From: Vulcanimicrobiota bacterium
Lineage (GTDB): Bacteria > Vulcanimicrobiota > Vulcanimicrobiia > Vulcanimicrobiales > Vulcanimicrobiaceae
Assembly: GCA_019245275.1 (NCBI GenBank)
Contig: JAFARW010000039.1
Location: 1 to 23,826 of the forward strand
DNA: 23,826 bases
Direction of reading: 5' to 3'
Both the position numbers and the translations under genes were made by a program. This document shows, in pieces, positions 6,385-14,422 of the stretch. The notes beneath the pieces were generated by a model. It saw only the letters and a program-made list of their open reading frames with translations. It had not been told where the DNA came from and did not search any database. Position 1 is the stretch's first letter; each line of letters starts with the position of its first letter.

Positions 6385-9300
6385 TTATATAGTCGCGACT
6401 GGTTCGGGCTGCGGGACAGCCTTGCGCCGCGGCTCCGGCGCTGCGATCTTCGGAGCGAAGCGTGGCTCGATGTGTTTGGCGACCCACAGATAAAGCGTCG
6501 GAATGACGACGAGTGAGAGCATCGTCGAGCAGAGTAGGCCGCCGATGACGACCGTACCGAGCGGCGCTTGCGTCTGACTTCCCGCTTCTAGCCCGATCGC
6601 GATCGGCGTCATGCCGCCGATCGTCGCCAGCGTCGTCATGACGATTGGACGCAAGCGAATCGGTGCCGCTTCCATAAGAGCCGCTCGTGGATCGGATCCT
6701 TGCCGGCGAAGCTGATTCGTGAATTCAACCACGAGGATGGCGTTCTTCACGACGATCCCGACGAGCATCAAGACGCCGATGAAGGCCGTCAGGCCGAACG
6801 CGCGATGTGTGATCAACAGCGCGAAGACGACGCCCGCAACCGACAGTGGCACTGACATCATGATGATGAGCGGATGCAGAAGCGATTCAAACTGCGCCGC
6901 CAAGAGCATGTAGATCAGCGCGATCGCTAGGATCACGATCAGGCCCAAACTCGAGAACGTGCTCGTCTGCTGATTGATGCCGGGGCCGAACTCCCAATGG
7001 TAGCCTGCCGGCATCGCCACTTTGTTCATGACGACGGCGGCGGCGCTCGTGACGTTGCCCAGAGTGGCTCCATTGAGGCTGGCGGTGATCTCGAGCTCAC
7101 GCTGCTTGTTCAAGCGCGTCGTTTGAGATGGCCCGCTGCCGAGCGAGACATTGGCGACGCTGGTGAGTGGAATCGTTTGTAGCGTGTAGCTGGTTCCCGG
7201 TGTAGCCGGCGTGTTGACAAGCAGTCCGTTGCCACCGGTCGTTGTCGGCACCGAAAGTGCGAGGTCGGCAACCGACGTGTACGAACGGCGCTGATTCGCC
7301 GGCAGCTGCACGATGATCGGAACCTGCGTTCCGTTGATTTGCAGATACGATGCAATCGAGCCGCTCGTCGCCGTCGCAATCGCTTGCGATACCTGCATTG
7401 TCGATAGGCCAAGTGATGCCGCGCGCACGCGATCGACCTGAATATTCAGCTGGGGCTGCGCTTGCGTGACGTTTGTATCGGGTCGCGATATTCCGGGAAT
7501 GTCAGCGAGTCCAGGCAGCGCTTGATGCGCGAGTTTATCGAGCGTCGCCAGATCCGGCCCGTAGACCATGATCGACAACTCGTCTTGGCCCTGCGATAGA
7601 ATGCGCGAGATGATGTCGTTCGTGCGTCCGAACACGGCAAGGCCTGGAATGGGCGATCCGACAATCGCGCGTAACTGCGCGCGACGCTCCGGCGACATCG
7701 TGTTGCGGCCGCTGCCGGGCGGGCTGCCACCCGCCGCGCTGCCTCCGCTAGCGCCGCCGGTCCGCTGGCCCATCAATCCGTTTTGCCACATCGCGACGAA
7801 GCGGCCGGCGTCCGCGCTGCTCGTGTTCGGCTGCAACGTCACTTGCACGGTCGATTGATTCGTGATCACGCGCGTGCCGGAGAAGCCACCTCCGCTGCCC
7901 ACGGAAGCTCCTACGTCAACGACCCGTTTGTCTTTGCGCAGTCGCGCTTCGACGTCTTTCGTCATCGCGTCCGTAACGTTCAGCGCGGTGCCGGTCGGCA
8001 TTCGAAGCGTGAAGTTTGCGAAGCGAGAGTTCGTGGCGGGGAAAATTTCAGTCGCAACTGCGCCGAACTTCACAACTAACAGCGTTACAACAAGAATGGC
8101 GGCTGCAGTCCCGAGGACCGGGCCTGGATGGTCGAGCGACCATGCGAGTAGCCGCCGGTAAGCATTCGCGAACCGTTCGTATCGACGATCGAAGGCCGCA
8201 CTAAAGCGCGCATACGGGCCTTTCGGGCTTCCGTTTGGTTTCGGCGCTTGGGGAGCCCACAAACGCGTCGCTAGCATGGGGACAGTTGTGACGGCAACCA
8301 GCAGCGAGATTCCGACCGCGCACATCACCATCAGCGCAAACGGCGTAAAGAGCAAGCCTTGCAGCCCCGGAATCAGCAGCAGCGGAACAAAGACCGTAAT
8401 GACGGTGATCGATGATGCTAAAACCGCGCTGAAGATCTGCGTGACGGCGTTTTGGGCGGCTTGAACGATCGTTTCGCCCCGCATATAGTGGCGGTAGATG
8501 TTCTCAATAACGACGATTGCATCGTCGACAATCAAGCCGACGGCGAGCGCCAGCCCTCCCAAAGTCATCGTGTTGAGCGAGTAGCCAAACATGTAGGCCG
8601 CAAAGAGCGTCCCGAGGATAGAGATTGGAAGCGAAATCGCAACGATCAACGTTGAACGCCATGAATGCAAGAAGAGCAGAATCACCAATACGGCCAGCAT
8701 CGCGCCGTAGATAGCGGTGTGCTCGAGCGCGTTGATCGATTGGATGATGAATCCGCGTTGGTCGAAAAGTACGCCGAACTGCATCGATGGAAAGCGCTTC
8801 TTGATATCGTCGATCTTCGAGTAGACGCCGCGCGCGACGCCAACGACATTGGCGTCGGGCTGAGCCGTGATCGAAAGGCTGATAGCCGGCTCCCCATTCA
8901 GGCGCGTATAGCTGAGCTGTTCCTCGATCGAATCTGTGACTTTGGCGACGTCGCGAACGAAGATCGGCGCGCCATTTTTCGTTGTGACGATCGTGTTCGC
9001 AATTTGCTGCTCGTTTTGGTACAACGCGTTCGTCTGGATCTGGTACGCGTTTTGCGCGATCTGGATGATGCCGGCCGGGAGGTTGACGTTCTCTGCGGCG
9101 ATGCGCGCGACGAGTTGATCGGCGGTCAAGTTGTAGCCGGCGAGTACGTTCGCGTTCGGCTCAATCATGATGGCGCGCGTTTGGCTCGCGTTGACTGTGA
9201 CCGAGCCGACGCCGATGATCGCAGAGAATTCGTCGGCGAGCTGGTTCGTAAAGATGTCGTTCAAGTCGCGCTGCGAGCGCGTGGGATCGGTAACGTATGC

Positions 9301-9768
9301 TGTGACGACGGGCAGCGAGTTCGGATCGAACTTACTGATTTGCGGCGTTTGGAGAGTTGGATCGTTCGGCAGCTGGCTGCGAATACGGTCGACCTGCTGT
9401 TGAACGTCAACCGCTGCCGTATCGATATTGACGCCGAAGTGGAACTGCGCTCGTACCCGCGAGTTACCTTCAGAGCTTGTGGATTCGATGTAGTCGATGC
9501 CCGGAACGCGGCTTACGGCGTTCTCGATCGGTCGTGTGATGAGCGTTTCGATCTGCTCCGGCCCGACGTTCGGATAGTTAACGGAGACGTTGATGATCGG
9601 TGGCGAGAAGCTCGGCAACAGCGATATTGCCAATCGCGGAATCGCAAAAATGCCGAGCACGATGATGGCGGTGGCCATCATCGAAACGGCTACGCGCCGA
9701 GTGACCGCGAAGCGCGCAATCGGATTCGGCCGGAGGTTACCTCCGGATAGACTCGGGCCGTCGCTCAT
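6385..9768 (-). CDS. RND multidrug/hydrophobe exporter (AcrB/HAE1-like)
   Basis: Proton-driven inner-membrane exporter subunit that, with an adaptor and outer-membrane channel, removes small molecules. The 1127-aa product has the full RND fold. It has an N-terminal helix (about 29-50), a large periplasmic porter loop, and helix 4 with GLIVDDAIVVIEN carrying the proton-relay Asp pair (415-416). A second half contains GIVVKNAILVVEF with the relay Lys (about 1008). An unusual Gly/Ser/Pro-rich insertion (about 667-690, GGASGGSAAGGSPPGSG) sits in the second periplasmic loop. The N-terminus has a short extra leader and the C-terminus a Pro-rich tail. No adaptor or TolC-like gene is present in the window. 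ATG start; weak ribosome site. Confidence 0.95.
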   Translation of the reverse strand: MSDGPSLSGGNLRPNPIARFAVTRRVAVSMMATAIIVLGIFAIPRLAISLLPSFSPPIINVSVNYPNVGPEQIETLITRPIENAVSRVPGIDYIESTSSEGNSRVRAQFHFGVNIDTAAVDVQQQVDRIRSQLPNDPTLQTPQISKFDPNSLPVVTAYVTDPTRSQRDLNDIFTNQLADEFSAIIGVGSVTVNASQTRAIMIEPNANVLAGYNLTADQLVARIAAENVNLPAGIIQIAQNAYQIQTNALYQNEQQIANTIVTTKNGAPIFVRDVAKVTDSIEEQLSYTRLNGEPAISLSITAQPDANVVGVARGVYSKIDDIKKRFPSMQFGVLFDQRGFIIQSINALEHTAIYGAMLAVLVILLFLHSWRSTLIVAISLPISILGTLFAAYMFGYSLNTMTLGGLALAVGLIVDDAIVVIENIYRHYMRGETIVQAAQNAVTQIFSAVLASSITVITVFVPLLLIPGLQGLLFTPFALMVMCAVGISLLVAVTTVPMLATRLWAPQAPKPNGSPKGPYARFSAAFDRRYERFANAYRRLLAWSLDHPGPVLGTAAAILVVTLLVVKFGAVATEIFPATNSRFANFTLRMPTGTALNVTDAMTKDVEARLRKDKRVVDVGASVGSGGGFSGTRVITNQSTVQVTLQPNTSSADAGRFVAMWQNGLMGQRTGGASGGSAAGGSPPGSGRNTMSPERRAQLRAIVGSPIPGLAVFGRTNDIISRILSQGQDELSIMVYGPDLATLDKLAHQALPGLADIPGISRPDTNVTQAQPQLNIQVDRVRAASLGLSTMQVSQAIATATSGSIASYLQINGTQVPIIVQLPANQRRSYTSVADLALSVPTTTGGNGLLVNTPATPGTSYTLQTIPLTSVANVSLGSGPSQTTRLNKQRELEITASLNGATLGNVTSAAAVVMNKVAMPAGYHWEFGPGINQQTSTFSSLGLIVILAIALIYMLLAAQFESLLHPLIIMMSVPLSVAGVVFALLITHRAFGLTAFIGVLMLVGIVVKNAILVVEFTNQLRRQGSDPRAALMEAAPIRLRPIVMTTLATIGGMTPIAIGLEAGSQTQAPLGTVVIGGLLCSTMLSLVVIPTLYLWVAKHIEPRFAPKIAAPEPRRKAVPQPEPVATI
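9730..9746. repeat. 17-base palindrome inside the RND 5' coding end
   Basis: Arms of 7 bases (CCGGAGG and CCTCCGG) surround TTA. In the RND mRNA this hairpin lies about 22-38 bases after the ATG and pairs a Shine-Dalgarno-like GGAGG with an anti-Shine-Dalgarno-like CCTCC. It may be a translational control hairpin or an operator, or a chance product of codon use. Confidence 0.35.
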
Positions 9769-9888
9769 ACGTTTGTCTTAGTATGCCCCGAAGCGGCTGT
9801 GAGCGCCATGAGAAGAGGATTCCCATCGTTGCCAGGCCGCTCTGCCTATGATAAGGTAGGACAGTTTTCGGCGGCTCATGTAGCCTCC

Positions 9889-9942
9889 GACACCCACTGC
9901 CCGCCCTTTCGGGGGTTGGGCCTCCGCGCTCGGCGCGGTGTC
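9889..9942 (+). promoter_or_regulatory. Structured 5' leader of rpsF, candidate S6:S18 autoregulatory element
   Basis: A closing stem GACACC (9889-9894) with GGTGTC (9937-9942) encloses two hairpins. One pairs GCCC (9899-9902) with GGGC (9918-9921) and CCC with GGG around TTTC. The other pairs GCGC (9926-9929) with GCGC (9933-9936) around TCG. It lies 17 bases before the rpsF ATG. rpsF leaders in many bacteria carry a structure bound by the S6:S18 complex with a CCG element; the CCG here (9924-9926) is suggestive, but I cannot test the consensus. A TATGAT sequence at 9847-9852 could be a -10 box, although no well-spaced -35 is seen. Confidence 0.45.
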
Positions 9943-9959
9943 CATAGAGGGAGCAATTC

Positions 9960-10316
9960 ATGAAGACCGATTACGAGGTCACCTACATCCTGCGGCCCCA
10001 ACTCGAAGAGGCCGAGGTAGACGAGCGCTCTAACGCGATCGCGGACCTCGTGAACCGCAGCGGCGGCGAGGTTCGCACGATCGAAAAGCTCGGCAAGAAG
10101 CGGCTGGCCTACGAGATTGCGGACTTACGCGAAGGCGTCTACGTCGTGATGGCATTCCGCAGTGAGGCAGCCGCGGCTCGAGAGCTCGAACGGCAGCTTC
10201 GCCTGAACGAAGACGTCGTGCGGGCGCTGCTCGTCAAGCTCGATCCGCGCATCCTTGCCGCAGCTGCGGCAGCGCCGCCTGCTCCCCCGCCCCCAAGCAA
10301 CGTCCCTGCGGCGTAG
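9960..10316 (+). CDS. rpsF: 30S ribosomal protein S6
   Basis: Small-subunit ribosomal protein that binds with S18 on the 16S rRNA platform. The 118-aa product shows the S6 fold signatures: YEVTYILRPQLEE (5-17), the KLGKKRLAYEI strand (43-53), EGVYVVMAFRSE (58-69) and LRLNEDVVRALLVKLD (80-95). It carries an Ala/Pro-rich tail (97-118) of low complexity beyond the folded core. The ATG has a clear GAGGGAG ribosome site 7 bases upstream. It is first in a rpsF-ssb-bla-rpsR-rplI-lonC-dnaB run and follows a structured leader that may mediate feedback control. Confidence 0.97.
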   Translation: MKTDYEVTYILRPQLEEAEVDERSNAIADLVNRSGGEVRTIEKLGKKRLAYEIADLREGVYVVMAFRSEAAAARELERQLRLNEDVVRALLVKLDPRILAAAAAAPPAPPPPSNVPAA

Positions 10317-10404
10317 AAACCACCCTCACAATGACACCCAGTTGGCACAGTGGCGCGGTACTTTTAACGTTGTCCCTCATTAAGTAAGCGAAGCGGAGAA
10401 GCAA

Positions 10405-10836
10405 ATGGCAGGTTCATTCAATCGGGTTATTTTGGTCGGCAACCTTGTGCGCGATCCAGAGATTCGGTACGTCGGCAGCGGGGCTGCAGTAACGAAGTTC
10501 ACGCTGGCCGTCAACCGGCGGAGCAAGCAGCAAGAAGAGACCGACTTTATCGATATCGTGTCTTGGGAGAAGCTCGCAGAAACGTGCAACACTTACCTCA
10601 AGAAGGGTATGAGCTGCCTGGTTGAGGGCCGGCTCTCGATTCGATCCTATGAAGATAAGGAAGGACAGAAGCGTAAGGCTACTGAGGTCGTGATCAACAC
10701 GATGCAGATGCTCGACCGTCCGCCTCGGCGCGAAGCGTTCGATGAAGAGCAGACCCCGGTTGGTGTGGGAGCCGCGGCTTCCACGCCGCGCCAAATCGGT
10801 GACGATCTCGATCAGGATGAGGAGATCCCGTTCTAG
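10405..10836 (+). CDS. ssb: Single-stranded DNA-binding protein
   Basis: Coats single-stranded DNA in replication, recombination and repair. The 143-aa product has the OB-fold core (about 1-105) beginning AGSFNRVILVGNLVRDPEIRY, with FTLAVNRR and DFIDIVSWEKLAE. A short flexible linker and an acidic C-terminal tip ending DEEIPF follow, the usual protein-interaction tail. It starts 88 bases after rpsF at the canonical residue, with GCGGAGAAG as a ribosome site. The conserved position between rpsF and rpsR supports the call, but a beta-lactamase gene follows before rpsR. Confidence 0.97.
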   Translation: MAGSFNRVILVGNLVRDPEIRYVGSGAAVTKFTLAVNRRSKQQEETDFIDIVSWEKLAETCNTYLKKGMSCLVEGRLSIRSYEDKEGQKRKATEVVINTMQMLDRPPRREAFDEEQTPVGVGAAASTPRQIGDDLDQDEEIPF

Positions 10837-10844
10837 CAACCGGC

Positions 10845-11732
10845 ATGCGGCGCTCGAGCTTTGTCGTCGGCACGACGGCCGTAATCTCGGCGTTGGGAAT
10901 GCCGATCCCGACCTTAGCAGCGGCCGATCCCACTGCGGCGATCGAAAAGATCGAAGCTGAAACGCAGGGACGCTTAGGCGTAGTGATTGCCGACACGGGC
11001 AGTAGAAAAACGATTGCCTATCGCGCCGATGAGCGGTTTCCGATGTGCAGCACCTTCAAGGTGCTGGCGGTTTCGGCGATTCTATCCAATGTCGATCGCG
11101 GCACCGAAAATCTCGACCGGCACGTCTCGTATTCAAACGCTGATCTCCTGGATTACGCTCCGGTAACGCGCACGCATGTTCGCGAGGGCTCCATGACGTT
11201 GCGCGCTCTATGTGAGGCGGCGATCCAATATAGCGACAACACGGCTGCAAATCTGCTGCTGAAGGTCCTGGGAGGCCCGCAGGCCGTCACTGAATTCGCC
11301 CGAGCGCACGGCGATGCGACGACAATTCTTAGCCGGACTGAACCGACGCTCAATACGGCGATACCGGGTGATACTCGCGATACAACCACGCCCTCCGCAA
11401 TGGCGAAAGACCTGCAGATGTTGGTACTTGGCGCAGCGCTTAAGCCGGCGTCACGCCGCGAGCTCACTAATTGGATGGTTGAATGTCGCACGGGAGACGC
11501 GTGCCTGAGGGCCGGCATTCCTCGCTCGTGGATCATTGGTGACAAGACGGGTAGCGGTGGACGGGAGAACGCCTTGGGCGATCGCGATACGCGAAACGAC
11601 ATCGCAATCGTTTGGCCACCTGCTCGCGCACCACTCGTTATCGCCACCTACCTTACGGGCTCCAAAGTTTCGAGTGATCGAAGCGATGCCGCGCTTGCCT
11701 CCATCGGGCGCATTGCGACGTCGTTCGCATAG
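10845..11732 (+). CDS. Class A serine beta-lactamase, inside the ribosomal/ssb operon
   Basis: Hydrolyses beta-lactams through an active-site Ser; exported (signal about 1-27, with an RR pair near the start that does not fully match a Tat motif). The 295-aa product has every class A motif at nearly standard numbering: STFK (69-72), SDN (130-132), E166-PTL-N170 in the omega loop after R164, and KTG (234-236) followed by SGG. Cys precedes the catalytic Ser, and Ser follows KTG, both as in CTX-M-type enzymes. A slightly long, charged loop (RENALGDRDTR, 240-250) follows the KTG strand. The spectrum cannot be told. It starts 8 bases after the ssb stop, has no strong ribosome site, and ends 33 bases before rpsR. 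Composition is not obviously different from its neighbours, so recent transfer is not evident. Confidence 0.95.
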   Translation: MRRSSFVVGTTAVISALGMPIPTLAAADPTAAIEKIEAETQGRLGVVIADTGSRKTIAYRADERFPMCSTFKVLAVSAILSNVDRGTENLDRHVSYSNADLLDYAPVTRTHVREGSMTLRALCEAAIQYSDNTAANLLLKVLGGPQAVTEFARAHGDATTILSRTEPTLNTAIPGDTRDTTTPSAMAKDLQMLVLGAALKPASRRELTNWMVECRTGDACLRAGIPRSWIIGDKTGSGGRENALGDRDTRNDIAIVWPPARAPLVIATYLTGSKVSSDRSDAALASIGRIATSFA

Positions 11733-11765
11733 TAACAATAAGAAAGGCAGAGAGAACATCAAATA

Positions 11766-12023
11766 GTGGCTCCAAGAAGTAAGACCAAACCCAAACGGGC
11801 GGTCAAGGATCGCCGGCCCAAGCGCAAACCGTGCAGCTTCTGTATCGAGCGGGCCGTGGACATCAACTACAAGGATGTGCCGCGCTTACGCAAATGTATC
11901 TCGGAACGTGGAAAGATTCTGCCGCGGCGCATCTCGGGAAACTGCGCGAAGCATCAACGGCTTCTGACAGTCGCGGTGAAGCGCGCGCGCATCATCGCCT
12001 TCTTGCCGTTTGTCGCTGAATGA
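11766..12023 (+). CDS. rpsR: 30S ribosomal protein S18
   Basis: Ribosomal protein that pairs with S6 on the small subunit. The 85-aa product contains IDINYKDV-like VDINYKDVPRLRKCISERGKILPRRISGNCAKHQR, the hallmark of S18, with a basic N-terminal extension. Four Cys (C23, C26, C44, C60) are present, including a CxxC, which suggests the zinc-binding (C+) version of S18; zinc binding is an inference. The start is GTG, with an AGGCAGAGAG purine stretch upstream. Normally it follows ssb directly; here the beta-lactamase gene intervenes. rplI begins 4 bases after its stop. Confidence 0.96.
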   Translation: MAPRSKTKPKRAVKDRRPKRKPCSFCIERAVDINYKDVPRLRKCISERGKILPRRISGNCAKHQRLLTVAVKRARIIAFLPFVAE

Positions 12024-12027
12024 TGCA

Positions 12028-12474
12028 ATGAAAGTGATCTTGCTGAGCGATCTGAAAGCGCTCGGCAAACGTGGCGATGTTGTCGAAGTCGCCGAAGGGT
12101 ACGCCCGGAACTATCTTCTGCCGCGAGCGCTCGCGGCGGAAGCATCAAAGGGCGCGCTCACCGTCTTGGCCGAGCAGCAGCGCGCGAAAGAGAAACGTGC
12201 CGCGCAGAGTCTTGCCGAAGCGAAGTCGTTAGCGCAACGCCTCGAGAGCATGCCCGTCTCGGTCAGCGCAAAGTGCGGCGCCAACGGCCGACTTTTCGGC
12301 ACGGTCACGAGCGCCCAGATTGCGGACGCGATCGAGCGCGCGTTTTCGGTGAACATCGACCGCCACAAGATCGGCCTCAAAGACGCAATCAAGAGCTTGG
12401 GCTCGTATGCCATCGAGATTAAGTTGGGTCAGAACGTCGTCGCAAAGACGACGGTGAATGTCGTTGCTTCCTAA
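12028..12474 (+). CDS. rplI: 50S ribosomal protein L9
   Basis: Large-subunit protein, 148 aa, with the N-terminal domain MKVILLSDLKALGKRGDVVEVAEGYARNYLLPR, the connecting charged helix rich in Ala/Lys/Glu (about 45-75) and the C-terminal rRNA-binding domain (KCGANGRLFGTVTSAQIADAI). I chose the ATG at 12028, because the family begins MKVILL at this point; a TTG six codons upstream overlaps rpsR and adds non-conserved residues. There is no good ribosome site, so coupling to rpsR translation is likely. Its end overlaps the start of the Lon gene by 17 bases. Confidence 0.96.
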   Translation: MKVILLSDLKALGKRGDVVEVAEGYARNYLLPRALAAEASKGALTVLAEQQRAKEKRAAQSLAEAKSLAQRLESMPVSVSAKCGANGRLFGTVTSAQIADAIERAFSVNIDRHKIGLKDAIKSLGSYAIEIKLGQNVVAKTTVNVVAS

Positions 12475-14422
12475 GAGGCGCTATACGCGGACAGATCAGC
12501 TCGGTCGATATGTGACCGCGCTCTACGATGTGCTTTCAAACATATTGGGCGCAGATAAGATCGTCTTGCGTGCCGGCAAACTCGGTGCGCTAAAGCTGAT
12601 GAAGTCGCAGGCGATCCCCGATCGCGTTGTTGCCCTGCAGCGCCTTGTTTTTGAGGATCCGACGTTCGAGCGCATTGCGGGCACGGCCCAAGTTCGCCGC
12701 GCGCTTACGGAGATCGAAGATGGGCTTGCGGATCTAATCGCTCAGAAGAACGTTGAGGACTCGATCGAGCGCAAGATCACCGAGAAGATGAGCGAGCGCC
12801 ACCAAGAGTATCTCAAAGATCTCAAACTTGAAGCGCTCAAGGAAGATTCCGGCCCGGAGACGCCCGCGACGCAAAAGAAGCTGGAAGAGTTAAACGCGCT
12901 TTCGGAACGGGGACTCTCGGCGTCTGCATTGCAGTTACTTCGTCCGCAGTCGCTGCGCGAAATCGTCGGGCAGGAAAGCGCGGTCCGTTCGCTGCTCGCT
13001 AAGATTTCGTCGCCGTATCCGCAACACGTGATTCTCTTCGGTCCGCCGGGAGTCGGAAAGACGACCGTGGCGCGGCTCGTCCTCGAAGTCGCGAAGTCGC
13101 GGACCTATACGCCTTTCACCAAAGACGCGCCGTTTGTTGAAGCGAGCGGCTCGACGCTGCGCTGGGATCCGCGCGAAGCGACAAACCCGCTTCTCGGCAG
13201 CGTGCACGATCCGATCTATCAGGGCAGCCGCCGGGATTTCGCGGAGAGCGGCATTCCGGAACCCAAACTCGGACTCGTCACCAAAGCGCACGGCGGCGTG
13301 CTCTTCATCGATGAGATCGGCGAGCTCGATCCAATGATGCAGACGCGGCTGCTCAAGGTGCTCGAAGACAAGCGCGTCAGCTTCGAGTCTTCCTATTTCG
13401 ATGAATCGATGCCGAACGTTCCGGCGTACATCAAGAAGCTCTTTGCGGAAGGCGCACCGGCCGACTTCATTCTGATAGGCGCAACGACGCGAGAGCCGGA
13501 CGACATCGAGCCCGCGATTCTCTCGCGTTGCGCGAGCGTCTATTTCGAGCCGCTTACGCAATCGCAGATCGTCGCGATCGTCGAGGGCGCTCTCAAACGC
13601 CTCGGCGCGAAGGCGCCGAAGGCCGTACCGCAGCTGATTGCGTCCTACACGATTGAGGGGCGCAAGGCGGTTCAGATCGTCGCCGATGCTTACGGGCAAT
13701 CGCTGTATCGGTTGCACCCGAGCGGCGCGGCGGATGCGAAAAAACGCTCGCCGCGCATCACCGAACATGACGTCAATGTCGTCGTTCAGGCGAGCCGGCT
13801 CGTTCCGCATACGCCGGTGAAAGGCCGTCCGGTGCGCGAGATCGGGAAGACGTTCGGCTTAGGCGTCCTGCATTATCTCGGCAGCATCATTGAAATCGAA
13901 GCCGTTGCATTTCCCGCGACCGAGCTTCACAAAGGGACGGTACGTTTCAACGACGCGGCGGGTTCGATGGCCAAAGACAGCGTCTTCAATGCGGCCGCCG
14001 TGGTTCGCGCAGTGACCGGCCTCGACATGTCGGAGTTTGACGTGCATGTCAACGTCATCGGCGGCGGCAACATCGATGGCCCATCGGCCGGCCTCGCGAT
14101 CTTTATGGCGCTCTATTCCGCGCTGACGAAGACGCCGTTGCCGCAAGACGTCGCGCTGACGGGCGAACTTTCAATCCAAGGCAAGGTGCGCCCGGTCGGA
14201 GGGATCATCGAGAAGCTGTACGCCGCCCGCCAAGCGGGGATGCGCGCGATGATTGTTCCGAAGGAAAATCAGCGGGAGATCGACGCCGGCTTGGCGGGGA
14301 TCGACGTTACGGCCGTCACGACGGTCGAGCAAGCATTTGACGCGCTCGGCGTCCACAAGAAATCCACAACTTCGTCCACAAGGCCGCACGCTCGCTCACG
14401 CCGCACATCTAGAGTTCGCTGA
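12458..14422 (+). CDS. lonC: ATP-dependent Lon-family protease, LonC type
   Basis: Cytoplasmic AAA+ serine protease. The 654-aa product starts with a LonC-type N-terminal region in place of the LonA substrate domain: a helical part (about 10-125) with long charged helices, then LLRPQSLREIVGQESAV. The ATPase is intact: Walker A GPPGVGKT (195-202), Walker B VLFIDEIGEL (281-290), GATTRE (341-346) and an Arg finger in LSRC (357). The protease domain has the catalytic Ser in NIDGPSAGL (S543) and Lys in GGIIEK (K586). Landmarks such as SVHDPIYQG and GIPEPKLGLVTKAHGG match the LonB/LonC group. That group is described mainly from endospore formers, so its presence here does not prove sporulation. A basic tail (633-654) is extra. 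It overlaps rplI by 17 bases and dnaB by 1 base (TGATG). Confidence 0.92.
   Translation: MSLLPKRRYTRTDQLGRYVTALYDVLSNILGADKIVLRAGKLGALKLMKSQAIPDRVVALQRLVFEDPTFERIAGTAQVRRALTEIEDGLADLIAQKNVEDSIERKITEKMSERHQEYLKDLKLEALKEDSGPETPATQKKLEELNALSERGLSASALQLLRPQSLREIVGQESAVRSLLAKISSPYPQHVILFGPPGVGKTTVARLVLEVAKSRTYTPFTKDAPFVEASGSTLRWDPREATNPLLGSVHDPIYQGSRRDFAESGIPEPKLGLVTKAHGGVLFIDEIGELDPMMQTRLLKVLEDKRVSFESSYFDESMPNVPAYIKKLFAEGAPADFILIGATTREPDDIEPAILSRCASVYFEPLTQSQIVAIVEGALKRLGAKAPKAVPQLIASYTIEGRKAVQIVADAYGQSLYRLHPSGAADAKKRSPRITEHDVNVVVQASRLVPHTPVKGRPVREIGKTFGLGVLHYLGSIIEIEAVAFPATELHKGTVRFNDAAGSMAKDSVFNAAAVVRAVTGLDMSEFDVHVNVIGGGNIDGPSAGLAIFMALYSALTKTPLPQDVALTGELSIQGKVRPVGGIIEKLYAARQAGMRAMIVPKENQREIDAGLAGIDVTAVTTVEQAFDALGVHKKSTTSSTRPHARSRRTSRVR

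Noticed and set aside
8665..9750. 361-aa open frame on the plus strand opposite the RND gene
   Set aside because: It is the shadow of the RND coding strand; composition is rich in Arg/Asp with no family features.
9829..9852. Possible sigma-70 promoter for rpsF (TTGCCA and TATGAT)
   Set aside because: The spacer is 12 bases, too short; the TATGAT alone is kept only as a remark under the leader.
10343..10372. Sigma-54-like or sigma-70-like promoter between rpsF and ssb (TTGGCAC...)
   Set aside because: The -12 TTGC element is absent and the -10 is poor; the gap more likely holds just the ssb leader.
10845..11732. Recent horizontal transfer of the beta-lactamase
   Set aside because: No flanking repeats or insertion sequences and no clear shift in base use by eye; older acquisition remains possible.
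12010..12027. TTG start six codons upstream for L9
   Set aside because: L9 proteins begin MKVILL; the extension overlaps rpsR and has no conserved residues.
12935..13810. 291-aa open frame on the minus strand opposite lonC
   Set aside because: An antisense shadow of lonC with no recognisable motif.
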